Positions 44,217-53,379 of a stretch of 64,000 bases of DNA are shown piece after piece. The notes under the pieces were generated by a model, which made no database searches, was not told where the DNA came from, and saw only the letters and a list, made by a program, of their open reading frames with translations. The stretch's first letter is position 1. The number at the start of each line of letters is the position of its first letter. The translations under genes and the position numbers were made by a program. Origin of the DNA: an uncultured Flavobacterium sp. (GTDB taxonomy: Bacteria > Bacteroidota > Bacteroidia > Flavobacteriales > Flavobacteriaceae); assembly GCF_963422545.1 (NCBI RefSeq), contig NZ_OY730260.1:124001-188000 (forward strand), given 5' to 3'.

Positions 44217-45584
44217 TTAAACTGTTTGTTTGCCTACTAAATGCTTTACTTGTGAAAAAGGTTCAGCAACAAAGTGATCTCTATTTTTAATTTTTTCAGG
44301 GAAACGAACGTGGTATTCAAATTCATCTCTAAAGTGACGAATCGCTGCTGCTACTGGCCAAGAAGCGGCGTCACCAAGTGGGCAAATTGTATTACCCTCG
44401 ATTTTACTTTGAATACTCCATAATAATTCGATATCCTCTTCGCGGCCTTGACCGTTTTCAATTCTCCACAATATTTTTTCTAACCAACCTGTTCCTTCAC
44501 GGCAAGGCGTACATTGTCCGCAAGATTCGTGGTGGTAGAAACGAGCAAAATTCCATGTATTTCTTACGACACAAGCAGTATCATTGTAAACAATAAATCC
44601 TCCTGAACCTAACATAGATCCGGTTGCAAAACCACCATCACTTAAAGATTCGTAAGTCATTAAACGATCTTCGCCGTTTGCTGTTTTAAAAATTAATTCA
44701 GCAGGCAAAATCGGCACAGATGAACCTCCAGGTACAAATGCTTTTAATGGTCTGCTAGAAGACATTCCTCCTAAATATTCGTCAGAATTCATGAATTCGT
44801 CAACGCTTAATCCTAATTCAATTTCGTAAACTCCTGGGTTTTTGATGTGTCCTGAAGCAGAAATTAATTTAGTTCCTGTAGAACGGCCAATACCAATTTT
44901 AGCATAATCGTCACCAGAATTATTTACAATCCAAGGCACCGCTGCTATAGTCTCAACATTGTTTACCACTGTTGGATTTGCCCAAAGTCCTGAAACTGCT
45001 GGGAAAGGTGGTTTAATACGAGGATTTCCTCTTTTACCTTCAAGAGACTCAATAAGTGCAGTTTCTTCACCGCAAATATAAGCTCCGGCTCCACAGTGAA
45101 CATGAAGTTCAAGATCGTAACCTGTACCTAATATATTTTTTCCTAACCAACCGGCAGCTTTAGCTTCGGCGATTGCTCTTTCTAAAATTTTGAAAACCCA
45201 CATATATTCTCCACGAATGTAGATATAGGAAAGGTTAGCGCCTAAAGCGTAACTTGATGTAATCATTCCTTCGATCAATAAGTGAGGAACAAATTCCATC
45301 AAATAACGATCTTTGAAAGTTCCCGGCTCCGATTCGTCGGCGTTGCAAACTAAATGTCTTGGTTTTCCTGATTTTTTATCAATAAAGCTCCATTTCATTC
45401 CGGCAGGGAAACCTGCACCACCACGACCACGGAGACCTGATTTTTTTACTTCTTCGGTAACTTCATCTGGTGTAAGTGTTTTTAAAGCTTTTTCTACAGA
45501 AGCATAACCACCATTTTGGCGATATACTTCGTAGGTTTTAATTCCGGGAATATTGATTTTATCTAATAATATTTTTTGTGACAT
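44217..45584 (-). CDS. nuoF: NADH-quinone oxidoreductase subunit F
   Basis: 455 residues. It binds FMN and NADH and holds cluster N3. The flavin loop reads GLRGRGGAGFPAGMKWSF, the NADH region GAGAYICGEETALIESLEG, and the [4Fe-4S] ligands are ESCGQCTPCREGTGW plus NTICPLGDAA. Length and motifs are complete. It starts one base after nuoE. Confidence 0.96.
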   Translation of the reverse strand: MSQKILLDKINIPGIKTYEVYRQNGGYASVEKALKTLTPDEVTEEVKKSGLRGRGGAGFPAGMKWSFIDKKSGKPRHLVCNADESEPGTFKDRYLMEFVPHLLIEGMITSSYALGANLSYIYIRGEYMWVFKILERAIAEAKAAGWLGKNILGTGYDLELHVHCGAGAYICGEETALIESLEGKRGNPRIKPPFPAVSGLWANPTVVNNVETIAAVPWIVNNSGDDYAKIGIGRSTGTKLISASGHIKNPGVYEIELGLSVDEFMNSDEYLGGMSSSRPLKAFVPGGSSVPILPAELIFKTANGEDRLMTYESLSDGGFATGSMLGSGGFIVYNDTACVVRNTWNFARFYHHESCGQCTPCREGTGWLEKILWRIENGQGREEDIELLWSIQSKIEGNTICPLGDAASWPVAAAIRHFRDEFEYHVRFPEKIKNRDHFVAEPFSQVKHLVGKQTV

Positions 45585-45585
45585 C

Positions 45586-46116
45586 TTATTTATCGTGTAA
45601 TATTATTTTATCATCTCTGCAATCAGCGATTAACTGATCGATTTTTTCTTCTGTCAATTTTTCTTTGTAGAAATCACCTAATTGCATCATCGGAGCATAT
45701 CCGCAAGCACCTAAACATTCTACACCGGCAATGGTAAACATTCCGTCTGGAGTTGTTTCTCCCATTTTAATACCTAATTTTTCAGAAGTATAATCCATTA
45801 AATTTTCGGCACCATTTAAACAACAACAAGAAGTCTGGCAGAATTCGAACATGTATTTCCCAATTGGTTTTTGGTTGTACATGGTATAAAAAGTAACCAC
45901 TTCGTAAACCTCAATTGGTTTGATGTGCAAAATTTCAGCAACTTTATCCTGCAACTCAATACTTAACCAGTTATCATGCGCATCTTGCACTTCATGCAAA
46001 ACAGGTAACAAAGCTGATTTTCTTTTGTCTTCAGGATAATGACTGATTAATTCATTGATGCGAGCCATCAATGCTTCAGTCATATTTATTTCTTGTTTGT
46101 AATGTTTTCTTTCCAT
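45586..46116 (-). CDS. nuoE: NADH-quinone oxidoreductase subunit E
   Basis: 176 residues (an ATG at 46083 would give 165 and lacks the polar MERKHYKQEIN leader). Thioredoxin-like [2Fe-2S] subunit (cluster N1a): ligands in FCQTSCCCLNGAE and ECLGACGYAPMMQ. The VYEVVTFYTMYNQ motif is typical. It is preceded by a 70-bp gap to nuoD that contains a fragment of a GCAAAG-type repeat. Confidence 0.94.
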   Translation of the reverse strand: MERKHYKQEINMTEALMARINELISHYPEDKRKSALLPVLHEVQDAHDNWLSIELQDKVAEILHIKPIEVYEVVTFYTMYNQKPIGKYMFEFCQTSCCCLNGAENLMDYTSEKLGIKMGETTPDGMFTIAGVECLGACGYAPMMQLGDFYKEKLTEEKIDQLIADCRDDKIILHDK

Positions 46117-46186
46117 TTTATTCTTTTTTTGCCACTAAGGCGCAAAGTCACAAATTTTTTAATTTAAATTCTAAAATCTAAATTTT

Positions 46187-47425
46187 TTAGGCATCTAATT
46201 CTCCGGCAATAACGTTTAAACTTGATAGAATAACAATTGCATCAGATAATAAAGAACCTTTGATCATTTCAGGATATGCTTGATAATAAATGAAACATGG
46301 TCTTCTGAAATGTAATCTATATGGAGTTCTGCTTCCGTCTGTAACTAAATAGAATCCTAGTTCACCATTTCCTCCTTCAACAGCGTGGTAAATTTCTGCA
46401 ACTGGTACAGGAACTTCTCCCATTACAATCTTAAAGTGATAAATTAAAGATTCCATTGAGGTATAAACATCTTCTTTTGGAGGAAGGTAGTAATCAGGAA
46501 CGTTTGCATGATATTCATTTCCGGCTGGCATTTTATCCAACGCTTGACGAATAATGCTTAAACTTTCCCAAACTTCAGCATTACGAACACAGAAACGGTC
46601 GTATGTATCACCTGATTTTCCAACAGGAATAACAAAATCGAAATCTTCGTAAGATGAATAAGGCTGTGCAACACGAACGTCGTAATCAACTCCCGCTGCA
46701 CGTAAGTTTGGACCTGTAAATCCGTAAGCCATTGCTTGCTCTGCTGAGATTGCACCTACGTCTACAGTTCTGTCAAGGAAAATTCTATTTCTTTCGAATA
46801 GGTTTACAAATTCTTGCCAAGCAACAGGAAAATCTTGTAAAAAGACATCTAGTTTGCGGAAAGCTTCTGGTGACCAATCTCTTTCGAAACCACCAATTCT
46901 TCCCATATTTGTTGTTAGACGAGCACCACAAATTTCTTCGTAAATCTCGTAAACTTTTTCTCTAAATTGAAAAACGTACAAGAAACCAGTATATGCACCA
47001 GTATCTACACCAAGAATCGAGTTACAAATTAAGTGGTCTGTAATACGAGCCAGCTCCATTACGATAACTCTTAAATACTGGGCACGTTTAGGAACTTCAA
47101 TATTTAGTAATTTCTCTAAAGTCATCCACCATCCCATATTATTAATAGGAGAGGAGCAATAGTTCAAACGGTCTGTAAGAGGAGTGATTTGATAAAAAGG
47201 ACGATTTTCAGCAATTTTTTCGAAAGCTCTGTGAATGTAACCAATAGTTGGTTCGGCTTCAAGAATTCGCTCCCCATCCATCAAAAGAATATTCTGAAAG
47301 ATACCGTGAGTTGCCGGGTGCGTTGGTCCTAAATTCAGAACTGAAAGTTCACTTCCTTCTTCATTTAGTTTGTTCTCAATTATTTTAGCATATCGATGCT
47401 CTGGTGGTAATAATAGTTCTGACAT
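46187..47425 (-). CDS. nuoD: NADH-quinone oxidoreductase subunit D
   Basis: 412 residues. It forms the quinone-binding pocket with NuoB. Family motifs are present: LNLGPTHPATHG with the quinone-site histidine, GYIHRAFEKIAEN, RLNYCSSPINNMGW and the C-terminal LSSLNVIAGELDA. It is separate from nuoC here (26-bp gap), not fused as in E. coli. Confidence 0.96.
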   Translation of the reverse strand: MSELLLPPEHRYAKIIENKLNEEGSELSVLNLGPTHPATHGIFQNILLMDGERILEAEPTIGYIHRAFEKIAENRPFYQITPLTDRLNYCSSPINNMGWWMTLEKLLNIEVPKRAQYLRVIVMELARITDHLICNSILGVDTGAYTGFLYVFQFREKVYEIYEEICGARLTTNMGRIGGFERDWSPEAFRKLDVFLQDFPVAWQEFVNLFERNRIFLDRTVDVGAISAEQAMAYGFTGPNLRAAGVDYDVRVAQPYSSYEDFDFVIPVGKSGDTYDRFCVRNAEVWESLSIIRQALDKMPAGNEYHANVPDYYLPPKEDVYTSMESLIYHFKIVMGEVPVPVAEIYHAVEGGNGELGFYLVTDGSRTPYRLHFRRPCFIYYQAYPEMIKGSLLSDAIVILSSLNVIAGELDA

Positions 47426-47450
47426 TTTATAATGTTGAATTATTTATTTT

Positions 47451-47972
47451 TTAGCAATTTGTTGTTGTTCTTCCAAAGAATCTGTCGTCTTTATCAGTTC
47501 TTCCGCTGTCTTCCATTGGGAATTCTTTTCGCATCGGGAACGATATCATTTCGTCCATATTCAAAATACGTTTCAATTGTGGATGTCCAATAAAGTTAAT
47601 CCCGAAGAAATCGTATGTTTCTCTTTCCATCCAATTTGAACTTAAGAAAATATTTGAAATGGTTTTTATCTCTGGTTTTTCACCGTTTAAGAATACTTTG
47701 ATTCTAATACGTTTGTTTTCGTACCAGTTATGCAAATGGTATACGATTGCAAACTGACGATCTGTTTCGTTGTCCGGGTAATGAACACCACATAAATCGG
47801 TTAAGAAGTGGAAACGTAAATCAGAATCGTTTTTCAAAAAAAGAATCAGGGCTGTGATTTTATCAGCAGAAGTTTCCAGTGAAAAAATATCTCTTTCTTG
47901 TTGAAAGTTAAAAACACTTGTGTCAAATGTTTCTGTAAGTTTATCTTGAATCAGGGTATTTTCTAAAGCCAT
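47451..47972 (-). CDS. nuoC: NADH-quinone oxidoreductase subunit C
   Basis: 173 residues. 30-kDa subunit of the peripheral arm. The signature SSNWMERETYDFFGINFIGHPQLKRILN is diagnostic, and MRKEFPMEDSGRTDKDD follows. No cofactors are expected. It starts one base after nuoB. Confidence 0.95.
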   Translation of the reverse strand: MALENTLIQDKLTETFDTSVFNFQQERDIFSLETSADKITALILFLKNDSDLRFHFLTDLCGVHYPDNETDRQFAIVYHLHNWYENKRIRIKVFLNGEKPEIKTISNIFLSSNWMERETYDFFGINFIGHPQLKRILNMDEMISFPMRKEFPMEDSGRTDKDDRFFGRTTTNC

Positions 47973-47973
47973 C

Positions 47974-48522
47974 TTATGAAATATTATATGAAGCTAGTAA
48001 TTCTTGGTATTCTGGTGAGCTTCTGCGTCTAACAGATTCGCTTTTTACCAATTCTTGAAGTTTCATTACTCCATCAACAATTTGCTCTGGTCTTGGCGGA
48101 CATCCCGGAACGTAAACGTCAACCGGAATTACTTTGTCAATTCCTTGTAAAACTGAATAAGTATCAAAAATTCCACCTGATGAAGCACAGGCTCCAACTG
48201 CAATTACCCAGCGAGGTTCAGACATTTGTTCGTAAACTTGTCTTAAAATAGGCGCCATCTTTTTAGAAATAGTTCCCATTACCAGTAACATATCTGCCTG
48301 ACGAGGAGAAAAACTCACACGCTCAGAACCAAATCGTGCTAAATCATAATGTGAAGCCATTGTAGCCATGAATTCGATACCACAGCATGAAGTTGCAAAA
48401 GGTAATGGCCATAATGAATTGGCTCGTGCTAAACCTACAACATCATTTAGTTTTGTAGCGAAGAAACCTTCTCCTACAACTCCTTCCGGCGGCGCAACCA
48501 TATTTACATTTGAATCGCTCAT
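47974..48522 (-). CDS. nuoB: NADH-quinone oxidoreductase subunit B
   Basis: 182 residues. It holds cluster N2, the electron donor to quinone. Ligands: tandem cysteines in ATSCCGIEFMA, the cysteine in AVGACASSGGIF, and the final cysteine in VPGCPPRPEQI. It is separated from nuoA by 179 bp with inverted arrays of TTTTAGATTT words. Confidence 0.96.
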   Translation of the reverse strand: MSDSNVNMVAPPEGVVGEGFFATKLNDVVGLARANSLWPLPFATSCCGIEFMATMASHYDLARFGSERVSFSPRQADMLLVMGTISKKMAPILRQVYEQMSEPRWVIAVGACASSGGIFDTYSVLQGIDKVIPVDVYVPGCPPRPEQIVDGVMKLQELVKSESVRRRSSPEYQELLASYNIS

Positions 48523-48527
48523 TTTTA

Positions 48528-48697
48528 TTTTAGATTTCTGATTTTAGATTTTAGATTTGGGAAATCGTAAAAGGTAAAATCAATTTTTTTAAATCAGTAC
48601 ATTAATTCGAAGAAATCAAATTTTAAATTGTGGTTCTATATAAGTTCAGATAACAACTGACTCTTAAATCTAAAATCACTAATCTAAAATCTAAAAT
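48528..48697. repeat. Inverted arrays of TTTTAGATTT words in the nuoA-nuoB gap
   Basis: A TTTTAGATTT-rich array at about 48528-48557 is mirrored by an AAATCTAAAAT-rich array at about 48666-48697, giving an imperfect inverted repeat of about 30 bp with a 110-base interior. It fills the only large gap between nuoA and nuoB. Confidence 0.5.
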
Positions 48698-48701
48698 CCG
48701 T

Positions 48702-49067
48702 TTATTCCCAGTCTAATGCTTTTTTCTTGATGATGTAGAAAAAGCCAACTAATAAAAGTGCCATGAATACGATCATCTTTAGCATTCCTTCAATTCCTAA
48801 TTCTTTGAAGTTTACAGCCCAAGGATAAAGAAAAATTACCTCTACGTCAAACAATACAAACAAAATAGCAACCAGGAAATATTTTACTGAAAATGGGATA
48901 CGTGCATTACCAACAGATTCGATACCACACTCAAAGTTTTTGTCTTTTACCTCAGAACTTCTTTTTGGTCCTAATTTTCCGGAAATAATGATTGTTCCTA
49001 CCACAAATCCAATAGCTAAAATTGCTTGCATTAAAATAGGAATGTAACTGTATTGATCAGATTGCAT
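48702..49067 (-). CDS. nuoA: NADH-quinone oxidoreductase subunit A
   Basis: 121 residues from the ATG at 49067, the normal NuoA length. A start at 49130 is ruled out because it would overlap the promoter (-7 at 49100-49107). It has three transmembrane helices, with KNFECGIESVGNARIPFSVKYFLVAILFVLFDVEVIF showing the conserved Cys loop and the acidic membrane residues of NuoA. It is the first gene of the 14-gene operon. Confidence 0.93.
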   Translation of the reverse strand: MQSDQYSYIPILMQAILAIGFVVGTIIISGKLGPKRSSEVKDKNFECGIESVGNARIPFSVKYFLVAILFVLFDVEVIFLYPWAVNFKELGIEGMLKMIVFMALLLVGFFYIIKKKALDWE

Positions 49068-49099
49068 AAACTTAGGTTTTTTACTTAAAGAATAAGCCA

Positions 49100-49130
49100 C
49101 AAAGATAACTTTCAACTCTGTAAAACACAA
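49100..49130 (-). promoter_or_regulatory. Promoter of the nuo operon
   Basis: Minus-strand TTG (49130-49128), 20-bp spacer, TATCTTTG (49107-49100). It is a full match to the Bacteroidota promoter consensus, 33 bp upstream of the nuoA ATG, predicting transcription start near 49093. Confidence 0.65.
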
Positions 49131-49238
49131 GCTAAAAAAGGATTTAAGTGTGCAACAAAAGGGTGAATTTTTGTAATTTTTATTGATTATAAATAAGAGT
49201 TTGTTTTTTTAAGTTTTTTTTAAGATTTAACCTAAAAA

Positions 49239-49268
49239 AAAACGTTTCGAAATTAATCGAAACGTTTT
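49239..49268 (-). terminator. Intrinsic terminator of the cold-shock gene
   Basis: Perfect 12-bp arms AAAACGTTTCGA (49239-49250) and TCGAAACGTTTT (49257-49268), 6-base loop, then a long T run on the minus strand. It lies 43 bp past the cold-shock stop. Confidence 0.82.
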
Positions 49269-49311
49269 CAAAACCATTCAGAGGCAAAAAAAATAAATTG
49301 CTATATTTTTC

Positions 49312-49506
49312 TTAGATTACTGCTACTTTAGCAGCAACTTTCCCTTTTCTTCCTTCTTCTTCTTCATAGCTTACACGGTCTCCTTCGCGTAATTCTTCCG
49401 CGTTAATTCCTGAAGCGTGAACGAAGATATCTTTTCCTGTTTCTTCGTCTGTAATGAATCCATAACCTTTAGATTCATTGAAAAATTTTACTGTACCTGT
49501 ACGCAT
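49312..49506 (-). CDS. Cold-shock domain protein
   Basis: 64 residues, a single cold-shock (OB-fold) domain. RNP1 appears as SKGYGFITDEE and RNP2 as DIFVHASGIN, so the nucleic-acid-binding surface is complete. The C-terminal half is very acidic (REGDRVSYEEEEGRKGK). It probably acts as an RNA chaperone. Its own promoter and strong terminator make it a single-gene unit. Confidence 0.94.
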   Translation of the reverse strand: MRTGTVKFFNESKGYGFITDEETGKDIFVHASGINAEELREGDRVSYEEEEGRKGKVAAKVAVI

Positions 49507-49535
49507 TGTAATTGTAATAATAATTTATAATGAAG

Positions 49536-49568
49536 CAAATGTAATATATAAATTCATACAAAAGACAA
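49536..49568 (-). promoter_or_regulatory. Promoter of the cold-shock gene
   Basis: Minus-strand TTG (49568-49566), 22-bp spacer, TACATTTG (49543-49536), 30 bp before the ATG. It predicts a short leader, unlike the long structured leader of E. coli cspA. Confidence 0.55.
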
Positions 49569-49835
49569 TAAGGTGTTAATTTTTTGTAAAAATTATTGAT
49601 TCACAGTGTTTTCGCTATTTATATTGCATCAATTTTGATATAGAAGAATTTTATTTAAGAATCAATAATAGTTAAAATAAATGTTAAAAAAGTAGCTTAT
49701 ATTTTACAAAATTTTCGTATATTATGCCAGAGCTGTTCTTTAAATTTATGTTTTTGTGGGAGAATACTTGTATTTGCTGACTTCGCAATTTTTAGTTAAC
49801 ATTTTTTTAACACTCAAGCCAGAAGAAAAAGTATA

Positions 49836-49875
49836 AAAAAAACTGCAACTAATAAGATTTAGCTGCAGTTTTTTT
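49836..49875 (-). terminator. Intrinsic terminator of aspS
   Basis: AAAAACTGCAACT (to 49850) pairs with AGCTGCAGTTTTT (from 49861) with one mismatch and a 10-base loop. On the minus strand it ends in a long T run, 20 bp past the aspS stop. Confidence 0.78.
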
Positions 49876-49895
49876 GTTTTTAAATTTATAAGAAT

Positions 49896-51647
49896 TTATA
49901 TCGTATCAAGTTTAATATGAAGTTCTTTTAGTTGAGCGTCATCAATTTTTGCAGGAGCATCGATCATAACATCACGTCCTGAATTATTTTTTGGGAACGC
50001 AATAAAATCTCTAATTGTTTCCTGACCTCCTAAAATAGCCACCAATCTGTCTAAACCAAAAGCTAAACCTCCGTGTGGTGGAGCTCCAAATTGAAAAGCA
50101 TCCATTAAAAAGCCAAATTGTGCTTTTGCTTCTTCTTCTGTAAAGCCTAAATATTTGAACATTAATTGCTGAGTTGCTTTGTCGTGAATACGAATTGATC
50201 CTCCGCCAATTTCATTTCCGTTAAGAACCATATCATATGCATTAGCACGAACCTTTCCAGGATCAGTTTCTAATAGTTGCATGTCTTCTGGTTTTGGAGA
50301 TGTAAACGGGTGGTGCATTGCATGGTAACGACCAGTTTCTTCGTCAAGTTCTAATAATGGAAAATCAACAACCCAAAGAGGTGCAAATTCTTCCGGTTTA
50401 CGCAATCCTAAACGAGTTGCTAATTCCATACGAAGTGCCGAAAGCTGCGCACGTGTTTTGTTTGCCGGTCCAGAAAGTACAAAAATCATATCGCCAGGTT
50501 TTGCTCCGGTAATTTTTGCCCATTGTCCTAAATCGTCCTGATCGTAGAATTTATCTACAGATGATTTAAAAGTTCCGTCGTCATTACATTTTGCATACAC
50601 CATTCCTGATGCGCCAACTTGCGGACGTTTTACCCAGTCAATTAATCCGTCAATTTCTTTACGGGTATAATTTCCTGCTCCCGGAACTGCAATTCCCACA
50701 ACAAGTTCAGCAGCATTGAATACTGGGAAATCTTTGTGTTGTGCAAATTCGTTTAACTCGCCAAACTCCATTCCAAAACGAATGTCCGGTTTGTCGTTTC
50801 CGTATGTTTTCATGGCATAGTCGTAAGTAATTCTTGGGAATTTATCTACTTCAATACCTTTAATTTCTTTTAATAAGTGTCTTGTCAATCCTTCAAAAAC
50901 ATTCAAAATGTCTTCTTGTTCCACAAAAGCCATTTCGCAATCGATTTGTGTAAACTCAGGCTGACGGTCTGCACGTAAATCTTCGTCACGGAAACATTTC
51001 ACGATTTGGAAATATTTATCCATTCCACCAACCATCAATAATTGTTTGAAAGTTTGTGGCGATTGTGGCAATGCATAAAATTGTCCTTCGTTCATACGGC
51101 TTGGCACAACAAAATCTCTCGCGCCTTCAGGAGTCGATTTGATTAAGTAAGGAGTTTCAACTTCGCAGAAATCTAAATCAGATAGATATTTACGAACTTC
51201 CATCGCTACTTTATGACGGAATAATAAACTGTTTTTCACAGGATTTCTACGAATATCTAAATAACGATATTTCATTCTGATATCTTCTCCACCGTCAGTT
51301 TTATCTTCGATTGTAAATGGAGGTGTAAGGGCTGCATTTAAAATAGTCATTTCAGTGACCAAAATTTCAATGTCACCAGTAGCAAGATTTTTATTTTTGG
51401 CTTCGCGCTCAATAACAGTTCCTTTTACCTGAATTACAAATTCTCTACCTAAAGTTTTAGCCAGTTCAAAAACTTTTTCATCTGAACGACCTTTATCAAA
51501 TAATAACTGAGTAATACCGTATCGGTCACGTAAATTAACCCAATTTATAAATCCTTTATCATTAGAGTTTTGAACCCAACCTGCAAGTGTAACTTCCGTA
51601 TTAATATTTGAGGCGTTTAATTCGCCGCAATTATGACTTCTATACAT
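49896..51647 (-). CDS. aspS: Aspartyl-tRNA synthetase
   Basis: 583 residues from the ATG at 51647, giving the typical start MYRSHNCGELN (an upstream start at 51680 would run into the -7 element TACTTTTG at 51666-51673). The N-terminal OB-fold anticodon domain contains GWVQNSNDKGFINWVNLRDR. Class II motif 2 is in KCFRDEDLRADRQPEFTQID and motif 3 in GGLAFGLDRLVAILGG. The bacterial insertion (GAD) domain lies between. It charges tRNA-Asp with aspartate. Confidence 0.96.
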   Translation of the reverse strand: MYRSHNCGELNASNINTEVTLAGWVQNSNDKGFINWVNLRDRYGITQLLFDKGRSDEKVFELAKTLGREFVIQVKGTVIEREAKNKNLATGDIEILVTEMTILNAALTPPFTIEDKTDGGEDIRMKYRYLDIRRNPVKNSLLFRHKVAMEVRKYLSDLDFCEVETPYLIKSTPEGARDFVVPSRMNEGQFYALPQSPQTFKQLLMVGGMDKYFQIVKCFRDEDLRADRQPEFTQIDCEMAFVEQEDILNVFEGLTRHLLKEIKGIEVDKFPRITYDYAMKTYGNDKPDIRFGMEFGELNEFAQHKDFPVFNAAELVVGIAVPGAGNYTRKEIDGLIDWVKRPQVGASGMVYAKCNDDGTFKSSVDKFYDQDDLGQWAKITGAKPGDMIFVLSGPANKTRAQLSALRMELATRLGLRKPEEFAPLWVVDFPLLELDEETGRYHAMHHPFTSPKPEDMQLLETDPGKVRANAYDMVLNGNEIGGGSIRIHDKATQQLMFKYLGFTEEEAKAQFGFLMDAFQFGAPPHGGLAFGLDRLVAILGGQETIRDFIAFPKNNSGRDVMIDAPAKIDDAQLKELHIKLDTI

Positions 51648-51665
51648 GATCAAAATTTTAGATTG

Positions 51666-51700
51666 CAAAAGTAAACACAAAATTCAAATTAATATAACAA
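51666..51700 (-). promoter_or_regulatory. Candidate promoter of aspS
   Basis: TACTTTTG (51673-51666, minus) fits the -7 consensus 19 bp before the chosen ATG. TTG at 51700-51698 is 24 bp further upstream, one base beyond the usual spacing. Confidence 0.4.
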
Positions 51701-51770
51701 AGTGTGCAACTAGATGACTATTAATTTGAAATATTTTGTTAATTCTTAAATTTTGCCGGTGTAATTTCTT

Positions 51771-51778
51771 TAGATTTG
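51771..51778 (+). promoter_or_regulatory. Candidate -7 element upstream of the TlpA-like gene
   Basis: TAGATTTG matches TAnnTTTG 27 bp before the ATG. The nearest TTG (51753-51755) is 15 bp upstream, slightly short. Confidence 0.35.
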
Positions 51779-51805
51779 GATTACTAAATACAAACTTTAA
51801 TACTT

Positions 51806-52801
51806 ATGAATAAATTTTTTGTAACTGGTCTGTTGATTTTTAGCGCTTTGAATATTATCGGTCAGACTAAAAGTCAAGTTAAATTTACAGCTAAAATAGA
51901 GAACAGAAATAGTGACACTTTAGTCATTAAAGGAAGAAATAATTTTAAACAAGTTATTCCGATCAATAAAAAAGAGTTGTTTGTGGCTTCTTTTGATGCT
52001 CCAAAAGGATTTTATATGTTTTCTGACGGAACTGAATCTTCTAATTTATATTTAAAACCAGATTCGGATGTTAATTTAACAATGAATGCAAAAGAATTTG
52101 ATGAAACTATTATCTATAAAGGTAAAGGTGTAAATGAAAGTAATTTTCTGGCGCAGCAAGCTTTAAAAGACGAAAAGTTTCAAAACGAGGCTTTTTCTAA
52201 AGAAGCTATAGAATTTGCTAATTTATTAGAACAAAAGAATAAAGCGGATTTAGAAAATCTGGAAAAAGGAGATTTTGATCCTGAATTTAAAACGGCATTA
52301 AAAAGTAGTTTCGAAAGTTTTAATCAATATGCTACTGAACAATATGAAAGGACTTCAAAAACAAGAGGTTTAATTGGGAAAGTATCGCCTGGTTTTGATT
52401 ATGATAATCATAAAGGAGGAAAAACAAAACTTTCTGATTTAAAAGGAAAATATGTTTATATCGATCTTTGGGCAACCTGGTGTGCGCCATGTAGAGCAGA
52501 GATTCCGTATTTGCAAAAAATTGAAGAGAAGTACCACGGAAAGAATATTGAATTCGTGAGCATTTCTGTTGATAAAGCAAAGGATAATGAAAAATGGAAA
52601 AAGTTTGTAACGGATAAACAATTGGGAGGGACTCAATTATTTGCTGATAAGGATTGGGAATCTGACTTTGTAATGAGTTATGGTGTTACCGGAATTCCAA
52701 GATTTATTTTGATAGATCCAAAAGGTAATATTTTGAATCCTGATGCTGAGCGACCATCGTCTCCAGAGCTTCAAACGCAATTAGACGCACTATTGAAGTA
52801 A
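51806..52801 (+). CDS. TlpA/AhpC-type thiol-disulfide oxidoreductase, exported
   Basis: 331 residues. Signal peptide (MNKFFVTGLLIFSALNIIGQ), then an N-terminal beta-rich domain of the DUF4369 type (about 20-115), a helical linker (about 120-185) and a C-terminal thioredoxin domain. The redox site WATWCAPCRAEIPYL (CxxC) and the cis-proline region VTGIPRFILIDPKG are intact. Such proteins reduce or isomerise disulfides in the periplasm of Bacteroidota. It is monocistronic with a strong terminator. Confidence 0.9.
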   Translation: MNKFFVTGLLIFSALNIIGQTKSQVKFTAKIENRNSDTLVIKGRNNFKQVIPINKKELFVASFDAPKGFYMFSDGTESSNLYLKPDSDVNLTMNAKEFDETIIYKGKGVNESNFLAQQALKDEKFQNEAFSKEAIEFANLLEQKNKADLENLEKGDFDPEFKTALKSSFESFNQYATEQYERTSKTRGLIGKVSPGFDYDNHKGGKTKLSDLKGKYVYIDLWATWCAPCRAEIPYLQKIEEKYHGKNIEFVSISVDKAKDNEKWKKFVTDKQLGGTQLFADKDWESDFVMSYGVTGIPRFILIDPKGNILNPDAERPSSPELQTQLDALLK

Positions 52802-52858
52802 TTTATTTATCAAATTTATAACGTTATAGTAAATTTTCGCTTTCGCGGAAACACCAGT

Positions 52859-52887
52859 AAAACCAATGCTTCGGCGTTGGTTTTTTT
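52859..52887 (+). terminator. Intrinsic terminator with UUCG tetraloop
   Basis: AAAACCAATGC (52859-52869), TTCG loop, GCGTTGGTTTT (52874-52884), then a T run. It contains one G-U pair. Confidence 0.8.
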
Positions 52888-52948
52888 GTTTTTCAATTAT
52901 TTCCAATGTTAAGTTTTTATTCAATGTTACCAAATTGTTAAGTAAAAG

Positions 52949-52979
52949 TTTGTTTAATGTAAACATTTAACTATATTTG
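52949..52979 (+). promoter_or_regulatory. Promoter of the MORN-like gene
   Basis: TTTG (52949-52952), 19-bp spacer, TATATTTG (52972-52979): full consensus match, 33 bp before the ATG. Confidence 0.6.
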
Positions 52980-53012
52980 ATAACGATTTGATAACATTAA
53001 ATACCTAAAGAT

Positions 53013-53360
53013 ATGAAAAAGTGTGTAATTTTAGTTGCAATATTGTTCTCTGGAATTCTAGTTGCACAAGAGGTTAAACCGGAATTAGAAGTTGTTGGTA
53101 ACAAAATAAAAGCTACTTACTATTATGAAAATGGTAATGTACAACAACAAGGCTTTTTTAAAGATGGTAAATTAGACGGCGTTTGGGTATCGTATGATGA
53201 AAAGGGAAATAAATTGGCTGTAGGAGAGTACGCAGATGGAATGAAAACCGGAAAATGGATTTTCTTCAATGAAAAAAGTCTTTGTGAAGTTGCCTTTGAA
53301 AATAGTCAAGTAAGTTCGGTAAAGAATTTACAAAAAAATGCTTTGGCAAACAGAAATTAA
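53013..53360 (+). CDS. Exported MORN/YwqK-like repeat protein
   Basis: 115 residues with signal peptide MKKCVILVAILFSGILVAQ. Three repeats of the type YYENGNVQQQGFFKDGKLDG, YDEKGNKLAVGEYADGMKTG and FNEKSLCEVAFENSQV form short beta-hairpins as in MORN-like/YwqK-family proteins. Annotation pipelines often attach enzyme or antitoxin names to this group; nothing here supports that. The likely location is periplasm or outer membrane; the function is unknown. Confidence 0.78.
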   Translation: MKKCVILVAILFSGILVAQEVKPELEVVGNKIKATYYYENGNVQQQGFFKDGKLDGVWVSYDEKGNKLAVGEYADGMKTGKWIFFNEKSLCEVAFENSQVSSVKNLQKNALANRN

Positions 53361-53379
53361 GATAATTTCTAAGATATAG

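Larger units (their letters stand above)
49507..49895. other. Intergenic region between cold-shock gene and aspS
   Basis: 389 bp, very AT-rich, no credible ORF. It contains the cold-shock promoter (49536-49568) at one end and the aspS terminator (49836-49875) at the other. The middle, about 49570-49830, shows no structure that I can support. Confidence 0.5.

Noticed and set aside
49570..49830. Possible small RNA or long cold-shock leader upstream of the csp gene
   Set aside because: A good promoter at 49536-49568 gives a short leader, and the rest of the region shows no hairpin plus T run or conserved motif that I can support.
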